From positions 9,728,424 to 9,792,423 of the forward strand of contig LR746267.1 of NCBI GenBank assembly GCA_902729315.2: 64,000 nucleotides of DNA. The letters are read 5' to 3'. The notes beneath the pieces were generated by a model that saw only the letters and a program-made list of their open reading frames with translations, ran no database searches and was not told the DNA's origin. Source of the DNA: Spirodela intermedia (taxonomy: Eukaryota > Streptophyta > Magnoliopsida > Alismatales > Araceae). Shown here one piece after another: positions 33,677-44,686 of this stretch (the first letter of the stretch is position 1; each line of letters starts with the position of its first letter). The position numbers and the translations under genes were made by a program.

Positions 33677-33873
33677 GTAAGATTTCTCAGTACTCCATTG
33701 GTATTTTATGAACAAATTAATACAACACAGTTTTATTCTAAGGACTATTTATGAATAGAATATGGGGTGAGGTATGCCACAGATTTCTTGTGTTGTGTAT
33801 GGTGGTATTTTATTCTCACTATATCTATTACCTGCATGCTAACTTATGATTTATAAGCCACTGACAAGTGGCT

Positions 33874-34833
33874 ACATTGTCTTCATTGGCATCTAGGATG
33901 CTCTCTGTGTGTTATAATTTTGATGAAATGTTTTTCATCTAATTAGTTCATTCAGAGATCTTGGTTACTAACATGTTTGACTATGTGTTAGGAGCTGGGG
34001 CAGCAGAAACTAGTGTTATTTTACTTGGGAACTACTTTTTGTCATATCAGGGTTTCGCAGCACAGTCGGTTAAGAAGTTTATACTCATGGATGATGCACC
34101 TTATTATCTTGCATGTAATTTCTTGCAAGTGCTAGTTTGTCAATGTGAGTAATGAAAGTTAAGTGGCATATGGTAGGATGTTGTTTTCTTTTCCACTAGG
34201 TCTCAAAACTATGATTAGTGACCATCGCTGGGATCCAGCAAGAGGACCTGGAACTAGCCAAGGATGGGAGATCTAACAGGGAGACCAAAGCTGCCATTGT
34301 ATCTGCTGGTGGGAATACAAGGCCTCCATCAGCAGCTTGAAGTGTGATTTTTTTATTCCCCAGATTGCCAACTAAATTTACATCAACACTCCATTGTGCA
34401 TGGAATGTGTCAATTCACAGTTGGGCATTTGATTGCCTATGATTTAGGCTCTCTAAAACTAGATAGCATATGATTTTAGGGGTTTTAATCATCAGTTCTC
34501 TAAAACTAGAACTGTCCAATGATTTTGATTGTTTAAAGATACTCTATTTTATTCAGTCATGAAATTTTAAAAAATAAAGGCTTTATATTTTCAACATTCT
34601 AAAATCTGATTTATTTAAAGTTTTGATAAACAATTTAGGATTTTAGTCTACAACATATGACACAAAATTCATGAAATAACTCTATTTTTTAATAAAATAT
34701 TTACTATTTTATCCTTCCATGTAAATTAAGCCTTAAAAAAATCTACTTTTAAGCATTTTTAATTGAATATGTTTAACTTTCTGACAAAAGGTTGAGGGTT
34801 TAAGTCTATAGCTTGTGAGAGCCTCTAGGTTGA
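33874..34833 (+). other. Unassigned DNA with further exon-like pieces
   Basis: Near 33960-34053 an open stretch (LVTNMFDYVLGAGAAETSVIL) and near 34217-34341 a stretch ending QQEDLELAKDGRSNRETKAA...RPPSAA and TGA look protein-like. They may belong with the exon at 33.57 kb to one decayed host gene. I do not recognise a family. The rest, to 34833, is AT-rich with nothing seen. Confidence 0.3.
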
Positions 34834-35790
34834 TGATAAGTCTTTATTATCATGAGTTAATAATTAGTAAATAATATAGTTTTAGTCTTAACTCATGATA
34901 AATAAACTGATATTTGTGTTAAAGTGTGAAAAGTAGTTTTTAGCTGATTAACGTGAATTTTTGGTCAATTATGTGATTTTATATGAATTTATATAATTTT
35001 TACAGTCTTACTTTTGAGAGAAATGAAGAAAAAAATAAAAATAAAAATAAAAATATTGCAAAATGGAGGGTACTTGCTGCTAGTCGAGCCCACAAGCAGG
35101 TCAAAAGCACAGTTGAAGAGCAGCTGCAAGTAGGGGCTCGAGTGACTAAGACCGATAGGGGCACAAGTGTGTCACTCCCCTTCCACGTCACTGGTGGCTA
35201 GCTAGTTGTGGGACAAGGAGTAGTTGTACATGCGGGAGAAAGAGACTTGCTTGCAAATGTAATATTATTATATATTCGCTTGAAACTTTGGCGCACAAGT
35301 GATATGGGATTAAACTCATGTCACACCTTCCTCCGAAAGGGTTCGATGATTTTAAATACCTATAATAGCCCTTATTTATAATAGAGATATACTATGATGA
35401 CATCATTTTATAAGAGCATTAGAGTACTTATTTCAATTTCTCTCATATAGGCAGGCAACCGATGCGGGTTTGAATCCTCCTAGAGTCAAAGCTCATATTT
35501 TTATTTGATTATTGTGACTTTCCTGATCGTCAGTGAAGGATTAAGCCGTTAGAATCGCTAGATTATTGACAAAAATCTCGTCAACGTGATTCACGGAATA
35601 TTGTTACTAAAATTACTGAACGATTCGTAATAAAAGGATCGCAAATCTATCAAGTAAATGATCTCCGATTGATCGACGAACAAGTCGTTGCCGAGAAGAG
35701 GATGATCCGCCAAGAGACAAGTCGCCACCTCTTGAGAGTGTACCAAATGCGATGAAGAGCCTCCTCTTATTGCACGGACCTGAGGATTAT
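34834..35790 (+). mobile_element. LTR family L1, copy C, 3' truncated
   Basis: Starts TGATAAGTCTTTATTATCATGAG exactly as copy A (6267) and follows it through CACTCCCCTTCCACGTCA and GATTGATCGACGAACAAG to the GCGATGAAGAGCCTCCTCTT block, then loses similarity near 35790. About 110 bp at 35341-35450 is shared with copy B but missing from copy A. CpG content is intermediate between A and B. Confidence 0.8.
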
Positions 35791-36775
35791 TGTTTTATAT
35801 TTTATAAAGGATGCCTCCTCTTGAGAGTGTACTAGAAATGAGCTTCATCCTTTATTGTTCTGGCCTGAACATCCTTTTTAATGGTAGCTTCAATTAAAAA
35901 ATGTTCATCTATTTTATATTTTTATATCTTATTTTTATTTTTCATTTCTATAGAAGGTTTCTTCACCTCGTTTTCCAATGAATGAGGCAAACATACTTTT
36001 CTCTCTAGTTATGTGACTTCATCATCCATTCTCAAGGTAATATGGTACTTCTTCCACCTGAAGAGACCCCTAAAATAAATAAGATTTAATTGAAAATAAG
36101 GATCTAGACATAATCTACATTTTAATTTCTAAATATCTTTAAAATTTTCTGAGGAACCTATAGTTGTCTATTTTTTTTGTTTCATTAGGACCCTCCTATT
36201 TTCTCTTAGATTATATTTTCTTAAAGTTTACCTAAATGATCTTTGTTATCCTATAAAAAGGTTAGGATTATTTAACATTAATTAACTAGGGTTGAAGCTT
36301 TCTAACTGGACATGTATAAACAAGAATGTTTTTATTCATTTCATGATTTGTTCACAATGGAATATGATGAGTAAATACGATATGTTTGTCAACTTTCATT
36401 TCTCTATACTATAGTCTTCTAGAAAATATGTTTCATTGCCATGTAATTTTAATATCTTACTTTTTCTCTACTTGTATGCTCTTGTTAGAAAATAATTTCC
36501 TTGTTTTCCTTTTCCTTTGTCTATTGTTTTCTCTCTACTACCAGACTTTTTAATACATATATCTCTTTGTGTTTCTGGTTCTGACTTCAACTGAATATTT
36601 TCATTGGATAGTTCTACTATTTGGTAGTTTTCATTGCTACGTATTTTTGATTGTTGTATAATTATTCAAACATTGTCCTCATTTGTTCCTTTAACTGTGA
36701 TTTAGTTTGTATATTTTTTATGACTTGCTTTCCCGTTTATAAGAGCATTTTGAAATTCAGAAAGTAATTCTAAAA
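35791..36775. other. AT-rich intergenic DNA
   Basis: No convincing gene on either strand; probably the decayed body of the retroelement whose gag is seen next on the minus strand. Confidence 0.5.
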
Positions 36776-37300
36776 ATTATTTTATTGAAGTTTCTTCATC
36801 ATATGAATCATTTACCTCTAGTTCAATGGAGATGTATGTCTTCCTTGCCTTCTTCATTTGATTTCAATGAAGAATTGCCTTTATCACACCATGTAGCCAC
36901 CAATGATTTTTTCTCCTCTCCTAAGTCTTCAAAATCATATATAATTAAGCTATGAGGGTTCCTTACAGATCATTAGAAGACAATTTTGTAGAATTTTTAA
37001 CCTCCTCAGTTGTCATGAGTAACTTGTAATTTATCCTAAACATATTGATAATTAAGACTATTAATTTCCTTAGCATCTAACCCTCTAACCAATAAATTTT
37101 TAACTCTAGTACTTATGGATAATATTTCCTTTTTTGCTTTATAGCTACGTCTTTATTTATTTCTAATGGTCGATCCATGATAATATGTCATAGTTGATAA
37201 TCTAATCCTTTGGTGAAAGTCTTCATCCTATTCTTCCACAAGACATAATTCAAAATGTTGAATAATGATGGTTTGTAGAGTTAAAAATCACTATGGAATA
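36776..37300 (-). mobile_element. UBN2-type retroelement gag fragment, decayed
   Basis: On the minus strand, from about 37290 down: WKNRMKTFTKGLDYQLWHII in mixed frame, then a variable stretch, then EEKKSLVATWCDKGNSS and ELLSEFQNALINGKASHKKY-like phrases. The WK.RM.TF and K.L.ATW patterns are typical of plant UBN2/DUF4219 gag proteins. Frames are broken by stops. No LTR was identified. Confidence 0.5.
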
Positions 37301-38480
37301 CCAACCAAATAGTAGGGTTTTGATATAGAGGATGATACTTTATACTTTAATTTTTTTTGTCCTCTTCAACTAAAGATGTTAATTAAACATAAAAGGCATT
37401 TTCTCTGTAATTTGGTCAAGGATGACATTTGAATGCTTGAATAAAACTTCTCAACTTTGTGACTTCACACAAGTTGACCAATTAGCAAAGACCTTATGAT
37501 TTTTCATAGATTTTTGCAAAGAAAGACAAATTACAAATCTTGAGATTGTGAAGGGATTATAATGTTTTTAGATCTAACTATCTCTCCTATTTTTGTCATC
37601 TCATAATGGTTATATTTTCAGAAATAATTCAAAATTTCAACAACTGAAAAACCAATATGATATGTATTTATGTTTGAATATCCTTATGAGAGACCAACAC
37701 ATGATTATTATAAAGATGAATATATATATATATATATATATTAGTATCGTATTTGATTCAGTCAAGATCAGTTAAGATATGATCTCATTAATGCACGGCC
37801 AACAATATATATCAAGATAATATGGTTGTTTATAAATCAAATCTTATTAGAATCACCTCAAATAAAATATGATTATTAAGTTAACTTCTTGAGCTATGAT
37901 CACAATATTTAAATATTTTTTTTGATGATTGAAAATACCTAAAATAATTTTCCAAAGTATTTTTCTTAATATCTAAAACAATCTTGTTCATAGTCGTAAT
38001 TCAATCAATTATTTTGATTTCAAAATCATTCAAAAGTAATAATCTAAGATCATGAGTACTAGACTAAGTAATTCATTTTGATTTGAATGTGTTAATCACT
38101 ACTATGTCAGTATAGTATATTCTATAAATATTGATATTTTTATAATAATATATAACATGCAATTTTATATAATAATAAATCAAATATACACATTTAATAT
38201 TATTAGTAGAAGTATGTTCAATAAATTTTTATTTGAACATTTGACATTATTATATTAAAACTTTTAAGAGTACATGGGTATTTAGGGTCATATGAAATAA
38301 ATATTTCAGATTAGACATAATTTAATATCTTATGAATATTTAGTGTTATCAAAATATCATATATTTAATACTCCAACACTGCCTACCTTCAGCAACCCTT
38401 TACTGACGACTTACACCCACCTCCGTTGATACCAGCACTTTAACAAGTGCCATACTCACTAATTGGTCATCCTAATGGCT
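37301..38480. other. AT-rich intergenic DNA
   Basis: Very AT-rich, with a (TA)n run at about 37720-37741. No gene on either strand. Confidence 0.6.
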
Positions 38481-38494
38481 ATTGCTCATAGAGG

Positions 38495-38496
38495 AG

Positions 38497-38536
<40 letters not shown>

Positions 38537-38643
38537 CGTCCCTCTTTGTCTGCTTGCTGTCTCTCTCTCTCGTTCACTTGGTTCACCCACAAGAGCGACG
38601 ACGGAACTTCTTTGTGAATCGGATCTCCACTCCACAATTCTCT

Positions 38644-38704
<61 letters not shown>
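38495..38704. repeat. (CT)n and (GT)n microsatellites
   Basis: A CT-rich tract at about 38498-38575 and an uninterrupted GT run at about 38644-38700. Cys/Val and Thr/His-rich frames across them are artefacts. Confidence 0.95.
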
Positions 38705-38707
<3 letters not shown>

Positions 38708-39261
38708 AGGGTCGGGTGGGGGCTCACCAGCGCCTCTGGAGAGTCTCCTCCCAACGGCCTCGTCTTTCTGGGCTTCTACACAAATCGGCGTACGAGGAAG
38801 GATCATCGCCTGTACGTACGTAAGTAAACCAACCGGCGTCGATCATCATGGGCCCGGCCCAAACTTCAGCTTCCGTCCAGGCCCATTGGTCAATTTCCGC
38901 TCCCAAAAACCATTGGAAAATAATAAAATCAGGGCCAAGGTCCGAAGCGAATAAAATCTCTTAAATTTTGAAACAAAAGGGAGGATAAATGTCGGGCACT
39001 TCCATCCAGAAGGCCATCAGATAAACTGTGGGCATGATTGCCTAGATTTTACATGCCTTCGAGTACAAATGGAGACAGAATATGAGATGGATCAAAACTC
39101 AGTCGTATCTAAAAACGGGCCGGGCCGGGCATAGCCTTCGATCCTTAATTTACTACTAATAACACTGATTAGCGCGCGAAAACCTCTGTCTGAACGTTGA
39201 CTGAGAGGCGAGAGTCCCCGGCGAGGAAGAAGCTTGCGACGGTGGTCTTCTGTCTCCGAGC

Positions 39262-39480
39262 TTAGATGGGAATGGCACCTGCAACGGAGGGATAGACGAC
39301 GGTGGCGGGATGGCCCATTATCCGGCGGCCCTTTCCCTTCCGGAAAAGAAACACCACCGCCCCCACCGGCCACTCGATCGCCGCGGCCACCAGGAAGGCC
39401 AGGAATCCCAGCGTCGGGCCTACCACCCTGCACCGGCAGGGGTTCCTCGTCGTCCCGCACTCCACACACGCCGGGAACAT
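39262..39480 (-). CDS. Small conserved plant membrane protein, 72 aa
   Basis: An ATG at 39480 gives a 72-residue protein that starts MFPACVECGTTRNPCRC and ends RRIMGHPATVVYPSVAGAIP-I. A CxxC plus CxC cysteine cluster (C5, C8, C15, C17) precedes one hydrophobic helix (about residues 20-48, GPTLGFLAFLVAA...GAVVFLF) and a basic stretch. From memory, near-identical short proteins with the RRIMGHPATVVYP ending occur widely in plants without known function. A longer frame upstream to 39633 is rejected as coding because it runs through a CT tract (Ser-Leu repeats), which looks like 5' UTR. It is the only ordinary gene in the 34-44 kb interval. Anchoring by the helix is inferred. Confidence 0.75.
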   Translation of the reverse strand: MFPACVECGTTRNPCRCRVVGPTLGFLAFLVAAAIEWPVGAVVFLFRKGKGRRIMGHPATVVYPSVAGAIPI

Positions 39481-39502
39481 GATGGCGATCAGCGAGGAGC
39501 GA

Positions 39503-39537
<35 letters not shown>

Positions 39538-39576
39538 GAGATGGCAATGGAGAACCAGATAAGCTTCAAAAGTAGG

Positions 39577-39585
39577 GTATTTATC
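39577..39585 (-). promoter_or_regulatory. TATA-like box for the small membrane-protein gene
   Basis: GATAAATAC on the minus strand about 100 bp upstream of its ATG, followed by a (CT)n leader. A G-box CACGTG lies at about 39677-39682. Spacing is right for a plant core promoter. Confidence 0.5.
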
Positions 39586-39689
39586 GGGGAGAGAGGAGGG
39601 CGTGGGAACGGCGAATGGCCGGGGCACGCTCAAGGTGGAAGACCAAGGAGGCGGAAACCGTACATTGGATGGAGGACACGTGCAACTCT

Positions 39690-41290
39690 CCTAGCGAAGA
39701 GCTGACAGCTGCCCGCCACGCGTCTCGTAGCGCCGACATGAATTAGATGAGTCTCATTTTTTACAGCAAAGCTATTCTCAGTGGCATCACGCCCTTCTCC
39801 GCGGTGGGCCCATTCGAATAATAAAGATGAAGATAACGATGAATATATGGAATAAATTAAAAAGAATATTGTACAGGAAGCCATTTACATATAATAAGTT
39901 CTCAAGAAAAAATAATATTTTGGCTCGTAATTACCACTTTCATGTCATAATGTTTAACCTTTGCCCAAATAAATATCATATTTAAATATCTATATTTTCC
40001 AATATAATTGGGTCGCAACGTCCATGGTACACACGCAAGAATGTGCTGAGCAGCTCCACGTTATTCACAAGGAAGACGCCGTGCTTCTTTGATGACGTGG
40101 CATCCTCTAATTCGGACGCCGATGAAGGCAAAACGTGGGAAATGTTTCGGCTCCCCCAGGCCCGCTTACACGTCCGGGTTACCACCGTGTTCCGAGAGGT
40201 TTTCGTCGGCGTCAAAGGTACCCTGGAAAGGCATTGCTTTCTCTTCAGGTTTATTTATAATGCGCCGGAAGGACAGTGGATCGCCCCTCAAACTTGACAA
40301 CCCACCCCAGTCGGAGGGTAATAAGCCCATTTTCTTCTCCTTTCTGCTGTCCAGCTCATCCCCTCTACCACCTCCTCACCGGACGAGATCCTCCGCCACC
40401 GGCGGCGCCGCCCGTCCCGACCCAGCATGAGGCGGTCGCCCTCTTTCAGTGACCCAAAACTGTGGAAGGCACCAGATCCAGCTCGCTGTGTCAGTAGCGA
40501 GCATGGGGCGGGGCTCTGAGGACGGCAGATTCGGCCGGAGGAGCCGCTCCTCAGGCTCCTATGCTTGAGGACGTAAAAAGCCTCCTCTCCCGTCTCCTGT
40601 TCCGGATAATCTCTCCAACGCTTGCTGGAGAAGGGCCTGCTCTGGCGCTTGTTGATCGACATTTGGTTGGAGTGGGGTCCGGAAGGGGGAAGTCTTGAAG
40701 TTAAAGGTTGCTTCCTTTGTTCGACGTCAAAAGAAAACCGGAGTGGCAACTTACCACAATCTACTGAGTTGACCCGAGGTTGTGGAGTCGGTCAAGACGT
40801 GGAACATGAGACGTGTGATAGGTGCCCCAATTGAGACACCAATGGAAAGGAGGGAACGGAATGGAATTGGCAGTGAAATCTTATTCGACTATGCGACTAG
40901 AGACTATAGGACTTCAAAAGAAGACTCACAGGACTCTTAGGTGAAAGAAGGTAAGGGTGACACGGGGTGACAAGGATAAATGACAGAGAAAACAGGAAGA
41001 TAGATGATGGAGCCGCTCAAGAACCTTCGGTTGGCTGATTCAAGATAGCCACTTTCCTCTCTCCACTCAGGAAGCCCGGAAAATACTCGATGCCCACTGT
41101 CTTCATCTTCTGTCTTTTTAAAGGTCTTAATCCTCATTGATGGGCGAACGGTCCAACTGTCCTCCCACAGCTGTTAGGCTATTATCCTCCATTTCACTCC
41201 TTAAAGACTCTAATTCATTGGTTTTAGGCCAAGTGTTATCTCGAACTTGAACCGGATCTAGTTGTCTGTTATTGACCCAAGCCATTAAAT
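39690..41290. other. Intergenic DNA and probable 3' part of a Gypsy element
   Basis: 40.0-40.25 kb holds TGACGTGGCA and ACGTGG phrases typical of bZIP sites, but no gene start that I trust. From about 40.8 kb the DNA follows the end of a minus-strand Gypsy integrase, so it may be its 3' untranslated region and LTR. A 153-residue frame at 40288-40749 (-) has no recognisable domain. Confidence 0.4.
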
Positions 41291-41299
41291 GATTGTTAG

Positions 41300-42060
41300 G
41301 GTGAAACAGCTATATACCAGTTATTCTCTTGCCACGTGGGTGGAGGCTAGTGGCCAGGGTCTCAACATTTACTTCCCCCCAAGAGTCTTACCCAAGTGGA
41401 CTCTTCAGATGCAGCACCTTGCCATTGGATTTGAACCTCTAGTCTACAGGGTGTATGTCGAATTGCCAATACCTAGGCAGGGTTGTGGTCCATTGATAGT
41501 CTTTGTTCAACTATAAGGGGCTGATTGGGCTTGAGAGGTTGTGGGGAATGGCCCACTTCAATTGAGAAATGTGGAAAACATTGTGAATACAGGTTGATGC
41601 AAGGTGGTCGAGTTGATATGCCACCAGCCCAGTATGTTAAAGAACCATGTATGGCCCAAAGAACCTTGGTTCCAACTTCTCATAAGGCCTTCGGGCAAGG
41701 AAAGTTTGCTGATACAGTTGCAGCCGGAGATACACTTGATTGCTGACTTCAAATTCAAGTTCTCGATAATTACAGTTGACATATTCTTCATTCGAGCTTG
41801 AGCCTTAAGTTTTTTTTTTTAAATTAATTGACTATCTCCTCCCAATCACACAACAGCTGATTGACTTCACTATTGGCCGGTGACTGATCTCAGTACCACA
41901 TCAGGTCAGTGGGTCTCAACCAAAAGGAGCACTCGCTCTGAACAGAGTAGATCCCTCCTGTGTCAAGAAATCTGGCCGTGTGGCTATTTCAACCAACGTC
42001 GGCCACCAGTCTCTGTCTGCATGAGGACAATGCCAAAAGAAACTGGGAGGTTTCTTCTAT
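41300..42060 (-). mobile_element. Ty3/Gypsy integrase C-terminus with chromodomain-like end, decayed
   Basis: On the minus strand: a PFWLRPTDLMWY piece, a SEVNQLLCDWEEIVNQL piece, AQARMKNMSTVNYRELEFEV, YLRLQLYQQTFLARRPYEKL, EPRFFGPYMVL, AYQLDHLASTCIHNVFHISQ and finally IQWQGAASEESTW. This order (GPY/F module, then chromodomain) is that of chromovirus-type Gypsy elements. A poly(T) run and frameshifts break it. Confidence 0.75.
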
Positions 42061-42183
42061 TGAAATGTCGGTTTTACAGATAGTGTATTCGTATCGGTAA
42101 CGAAAGGAGGGAGGGAGAGAAACAGAAATAGGGGAGGGGGAGGGAGGCACAGAGAGAAAGAGAATGAGAAAGGAGAGAGCATA

Positions 42184-42345
42184 ATGGGGAGAGAGATTGG
42201 TATGCTTGGATTTTTTGCTGATTCAGCTCCCCCTTATAGCAGCAGTCATCTCTCCTGCGAAGCCAACAGGGGTTTCGTCTGGACACAGTATATGTTGAAT
42301 ATATGATCAATGACAAAAACATTGATTACACGAAAGGACAGTTGA
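42184..42345 (+). pseudogene. WAK pseudogene D, 5' end scrap
   Basis: After a GA-rich leader (42105-42200), ATGGGGAGAGAGATTGG and a hydrophobic stretch lead into a piece reading SPAKP/SCEANR in mixed frames. This matches the start of pseudogene A (ATGGAGAGAGAGATGGCC...TCCTGCAGAGCCAAC). Similarity fades by about 42345, where a (CT)n tract begins. Confidence 0.55.
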
Positions 42346-42355
42346 AAGATTAGTC

Positions 42356-42387
<32 letters not shown>

Positions 42388-42464
42388 ACTCTGTCTCTCT
42401 CTTTCTCTCTCTCTCTTGTGTTTTTCTCTCTTCCTCTGAGCAGGTTCCATGGTAAGCATACTTT

Positions 42465-42815
42465 AAAGGGGGATGATTCATGAAGGCGCTGTAAGGTCAC
42501 TGGCCCTTTTTATAAAGACATATCTTGCGAGCAATCCATCTGTAATTATGGTGAGAGGTGCCATTTCCTGCCTACAGTCATGTTGTGAGGATCCTCTGAG
42601 ATTCACTGACAACGAGTTGGAGCCACAATCCTTAGTTTGCTGAGGTTCTGCCGAGAATGTAAATCTCTGGCAGTGGATCGATTCTCACGGCTCTAAGTTC
42701 GTATTGTCTACTGATTATTTCGGAGTTCCTAGGTAGTAATCCATCTTCGTCTCTCTAAATCCTTGGTTTTCTTTAGCTCATGGTCGGTCTCATGTGAGCC
42801 CTTTCAGATGTGGGC
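42465..42815 (+). repeat. Diverged copy of the CCD4 3' flank
   Basis: TTCATGAAGG(C)GCTGTAAGGTCACTGG, CTTGCGAGCAATCC, GTGCCATTT, ATTCACTGACAACGAGTTGG..CCACAA and ATGTGAGCCCT follow 18650-18960 in order, with many substitutions and small indels. It is much older than the nearly identical inverted arm. Confidence 0.75.
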
Positions 42816-42824
42816 ATGAGATAG

Positions 42825-43136
42825 ATTGATAGATAGATAAAGAGAGAGAGCGAGAAAGAGCGAGAAAGCGAGAGAGAGAGAAAGAGAGAGATAGAGAGAG
42901 AAAGAGTGAGAAAGAGAGAGTCGTGGCCAAGAAAAAGCTATGCAAACTGCACCGGATCCATAAGTGAATTAGAGCCACTGGGTTTTTGTATCGTTGGAGT
43001 AGGGATGGAAAGCGCGTTTCCGATGTGACACGAACTGGTCGGTAAACCGTGAACGTACAGGAACAAGTGCGCGTCTCTTTATGAAGCGAGATTCCGCCGA
43101 GTGGGGATCCCGACGGCGAGGAGAGCAATGCCACTT
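42825..43136. other. GA microsatellite and unassigned DNA next to the inverted-repeat breakpoint
   Basis: GATA/GA tract at 42825-42920, then about 200 bp of mixed sequence without similarity to the other arm. Ends at the breakpoint of the inverted repeat. Confidence 0.55.
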
Positions 43137-44077
43137 ACTTGTCAGTGGCTTATAAATCATAAGTTAGCATGCAGGTAATAGATATAGTGAGAATAAAATA
43201 CCACCATACACAACACAAGAAATCTGTGGCATACCTCACCCCATATTCTATTCATAAATAGTCCTTAGAATAAAACTGTGTTGTATTAATTTGTTCATAA
43301 AATACCAATGGAGTACTGAGAAATCTTACCTTAAATTCAGAAGTATATGCATGCACTGTCTTTAAAAAAGTTGATTCGTTTGAATTCAGGCACATTTTTT
43401 TCTTTAAAGTTCCATCAAACAAGCCAACGAAGAACTGTAACAAGATAGCTCATACAAGTTCATATTCTTACTTCCAACAAAAATTCTCACAATCCACATC
43501 AAAAATGATAAAGTTTTTTCTTTTCCCAAACTTTTTTCAAAAGGCCAACAAAAATGACAAGTAGAAAACAATCCGCACCCATCCCCCTCTCCTAACCCCA
43601 GTGCAACATGAACACAGATGAAATTGTCTGACACTCCGACCTAATGCACCTCAATGGAGAGTGGTATCAGCAGTCACTCAGCTAATGATGACCCTCCAGT
43701 CTTTTCCACCCGATTTTTTTTTTCTTGTGCATATTACTCAAAAAACGAAATAACCATCAGAATGTAACCATTGCCAACCATCATCTGTAGTTGTCCATAA
43801 TTTAATGGTTCTACCTGCTTAATTTGTTGATCATATCATCATGTTATAATTAAAAGCTACAAGACAGAATGTGATTATTGGTCTCCATTAGCCTGTTAGA
43901 AGGCAACTGTTCATATGATTACCTTCCAACGTGCATTTTTTTATTAAAGTTGACATGCTGACAGCAGGGATGTTAGTGACACTGCAGGCTGTGTTGCCAC
44001 CACTTTGTCAACTGTGACTTCGAAAGAACACCTCTGTTTATCTCTCTCTCTCTCTCTCTTTGTATCTGTCTATCTAT

Positions 44078-44167
<90 letters not shown>

Positions 44168-44579
44168 CTTTGTATCTGTCTATCTATTTATCTCTCTCCC
44201 TCTCTCTCTCTCTCTATCTGTCTATCTATCTATTCATCTATCTAGAGCTCAGTGACGACATACGCCAGTAAAGGAAATGAGACCATGGCTGGGAAGAGCG
44301 GAACGATTCTCCTGACCGAAACCCAACTTCAAAGGCAACGATATGTTGCCACTCGTTAATTTGCATTCGTAGGTTTCCTCTTTGTTCCACTCGCATTTGC
44401 CAATATTTACATTCTCGCGGATAGGATAAGTTGCAAGGGGGAAAGAAGAGCCAATTATAACGATCCTACCCTTCGGCAGTTGAGTTTTCAAGAGATTTGT
44501 CGTTCAGTCCCCTCTCTCTAGGTTTCTCCTCTCACTTGCTCACTCTCGCTCTCTCCCTCTCTATAGGTTTCTCCTCCCG
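43137..44579 (-). repeat. Right arm of the 1.4-kb inverted repeat (partner 32482-33873)
   Basis: Reverse complement of 32482-33873, with a longer CT tract (about 44080-44165). It contains reversed copies of the EGF relic (44249-44491) and the exon-like segment (about 43330-43434). At 44579/44580 it joins abruptly to DNA from upstream of WAK. Confidence 0.92.
44249..44491 (-). pseudogene. WAK pseudogene C copy, EGF exon 3 remnant
   Basis: Identical in translation to the relic at 32569-32811 (LTSGNISLPLKLGFGQEN region), in reverse orientation. Duplicated with the inverted-repeat arm; not functional. Confidence 0.8.
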
Positions 44580-44686
44580 ACTTCTAGACTACTTCGCCGA
44601 CAGATCTCCTCACCTCTCTCTCTCTCCCTCTGTCCTTTTGCTCTAATTGCGGTAGAACGATAGTAGGTATCCCACGTGTTTAATGC
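44580..44686 (+). repeat. 104-bp scrap of the WAK upstream region at a composite breakpoint
   Basis: 44579-44682 equals 53120-53223 with about one base difference, then jumps to sequence equivalent to 54835 onward. Relative to the next unit, 1,607 bp are missing here. The left side is joined to the small inverted repeat. Confidence 0.85.

Larger units (their letters stand above)
32482..33873 (+). repeat. Left arm of a 1.4-kb inverted repeat (partner 43137-44579)
   Basis: Nearly identical, in reverse orientation, to 43137-44579. It contains a WAK EGF-exon relic, a GA/GATA microsatellite and an exon-like segment. The match starts near GGGAGGAGAAACCTATAG and stops at GCCACTGACAAGT. Few substitutions separate the arms (for example Trp versus Cys codon in the phrase CHFWWPF/CHFCWPF); the main difference is microsatellite length. 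Confidence 0.92.

Noticed and set aside
38463-38954. Cys-Val and Thr-His repeat open frames
   Set aside because: Produced by (CT)n and (GT)n microsatellites on both strands.
40288-40749. 153-residue minus-strand open frame
   Set aside because: Basic, low-complexity composition, no recognisable domain, and no copy elsewhere in the window; not enough to call a gene.
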